From NCBI RefSeq assembly GCF_000196655.1, contig NC_014253.1, positions 1,753,423-1,817,422 on the forward strand: a DNA stretch of 64,000 nucleotides. Reading direction: 5' to 3'. The DNA is from Methanohalobium evestigatum Z-7303 (GTDB lineage: Archaea; Halobacteriota; Methanosarcinia; Methanosarcinales; Methanosarcinaceae). Numbering within the stretch: position 1 is the stretch's first letter; every line of letters begins with the position of its first letter. The notes below the pieces were generated by a model. The model did not search any database and was not told the DNA's origin. It saw nothing but the letters and a program-made list of their open reading frames with translations. Of the stretch, positions 63,137-64,000 are shown piece by piece. The position numbers and the translations under genes are program-made.

Positions 63137-64000
63137 TTATTTTTTACCTGATGCATGAGAAGCTATAAATTCACGCATCAATTTTGCACCAAGTATAGCG
63201 GTTTGACCTGTATCATAGCCCGGAACTATTTCCATCAAATCAAACCCGATTGATATTGGTGCCAGTGCATGTATAATATGCCTGACATCAAAAGGGTCTA
63301 AGCCGAATGGTTCAGGAGTTCCGGTTGCAGGTGCATGGGTAGAATCGAATGCATCCATATCCAGTGACAGATATATGGAATCACTATTTAGATATTCTAC
63401 AACTTCAGATATTACAGTGTTTATTCCCTGTTTTCTTATATCTTCAGGAGTGTAGAATTTTATATTGTTATCCCTTGCAAATTCCCACTCTTCTCTGGTG
63501 CCACTGCGTACCCCCAACAATACATAATTACTGCTGATATCGTCTGTAATATGTCTGGAAACCGAGGCATGGCTGTGTTTTACACCATCAAACTCATCAC
63601 GAAGGTCAAAATGTGCATCCAGTACAACAACACCGAAATCATCACCTACATTTTCTTTACACGCTTTGACACACGGATAAGTCAGAGAATGCTCTCCACC
63701 GACCATCAACGGTACTTTATTATTCCTTAACAATGAATCCGTTTCATTATAAAGTTCTCTGAGTGTATCATCAACTGATGCAAAGGTTTCAAGGTTTCCA
63801 GCATCATAGATATTTAAATCCACAAAATCAATATCAAAATAAGAATTATAGCTTTCAAAATTTGATGATGCTGTGCGAACGGAATCAGGTGCCCAGCGGC
63901 TACCTACACGATAAGATGAAGTTCCATCAAATGGAACTCCAAATATTACATATCTGGCAGATTCATAATCCGCCATTGCATCCATTATACCCGGCTGGTA
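63137..64000 (-). CDS. speB: Agmatinase, N-terminus outside window
   Basis: Ureohydrolase converting agmatine to putrescine and urea. The frame continues past the ATG at 63985 to the window edge (YQPGI precedes it), and the family has about 10 more residues upstream, so the true start is outside. Binuclear manganese ligands are in GGEHSLTYP, LDAHFDLRDE, HSHASV and SLDMDAFDST. PATGTPEPFG is a further signature. Putrescine may feed polyamine or agmatine-derived pathways in archaea. Confidence 0.95.
   Translation of the reverse strand, partial: YQPGIMDAMADYESARYVIFGVPFDGTSSYRVGSRWAPDSVRTASSNFESYNSYFDIDFVDLNIYDAGNLETFASVDDTLRELYNETDSLLRNNKVPLMVGGEHSLTYPCVKACKENVGDDFGVVVLDAHFDLRDEFDGVKHSHASVSRHITDDISSNYVLLGVRSGTREEWEFARDNNIKFYTPEDIRKQGINTVISEVVEYLNSDSIYLSLDMDAFDSTHAPATGTPEPFGLDPFDVRHIIHALAPISIGFDLMEIVPGYDTGQTAILGAKLMREFIASHASGKK

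Overview
The window comes from a methanogenic archaeon of the Methanosarcinales, most likely a halophilic member of Methanosarcinaceae close to Methanohalobium. The evidence is an fwdDBAC formylmethanofuran dehydrogenase operon, an acidic Methanosarcina-type S-layer protein with a PGF-CTERM tail, a class I lysyl-tRNA synthetase, a tRNA-Met(CAT) with a bulge-helix-bulge intron, family B DNA polymerase, RNase P subunit Rpr2, an archaeal SRP RNA and low GC. The genus is inference; the order is well supported.

Layout. 1-5.7 kb: family B DNA polymerase (cut by the left edge), a MASE3/PAS histidine kinase and an unknown protein. 5.8-7.9 kb: two small genes, then a gene-poor stretch with nested palindromes, IS200/IS605 relics and tRNA-Met. 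7.9-12.1 kb: fwdDBAC. 12.2-15.9 kb: a lipoprotein and the S-layer gene, with a short leader ORF in front of the latter. 16.3-20.1 kb: two KaiC-like ATPases flanking xseAB. 20.1-23.7 kb: a cluster of insertions in an HTH gene, SRP RNA, tRNA-Ser, a small membrane protein, a TnpB element and rnp4. 23.7-30.1 kb: beta-lactamase-fold hydrolase, TrmB-like regulator, divergent RND exporter and two COG1361-like surface proteins. 30.1-33.6 kb: ModE-like regulator and a WtpABC-type tungstate/molybdate transporter. 33.8-43.8 kb: PhoU-like regulator, Era-like GTPase with DUF2073, hexuloisomerase, aminotransferase, NOG1-like GTPase, CBS regulator, hisE, an aconitase-family large subunit and a TrkA-N/DHH protein. 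43.9-44.7 kb: a defective TnpB element. 45-53.3 kb: nnr, moaC, prs, DNA-repair-like genes, lysS and a methyltransferase. 53.3-64 kb: BofA-like protein, Rcl-like hydrolase, U32 peptidase, surface lipoprotein, hisF, DUF1614, bifunctional nuclease, a complete tnpA/tnpB element, pcm, a zinc-finger protein and agmatinase (cut by the right edge).

Functional links. Fwd carries a tungsten- or molybdenum-pterin centre, so the Wtp transporter, the ModE-like regulator and moaC plausibly serve it. The RND exporter, the COG1361 proteins and the S-layer belong to the cell envelope.

The main novelty is in mobile DNA and start sites. One HTH gene has been hit by a TnpB-less IS605-type element that itself holds a TA-flanked MITE, and a second MITE with a 9-bp target duplication sits just upstream of it; virtual excision restores the reading frame. 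Two IS605 families with different insertion motifs (TTAC and TTTTAAC) can be read from the junctions, and the second family places its ends on neighbours' stop codons. Two well-conserved genes have no ATG, GTG or TTG where the family start should be; ATC and ATA stand there instead.
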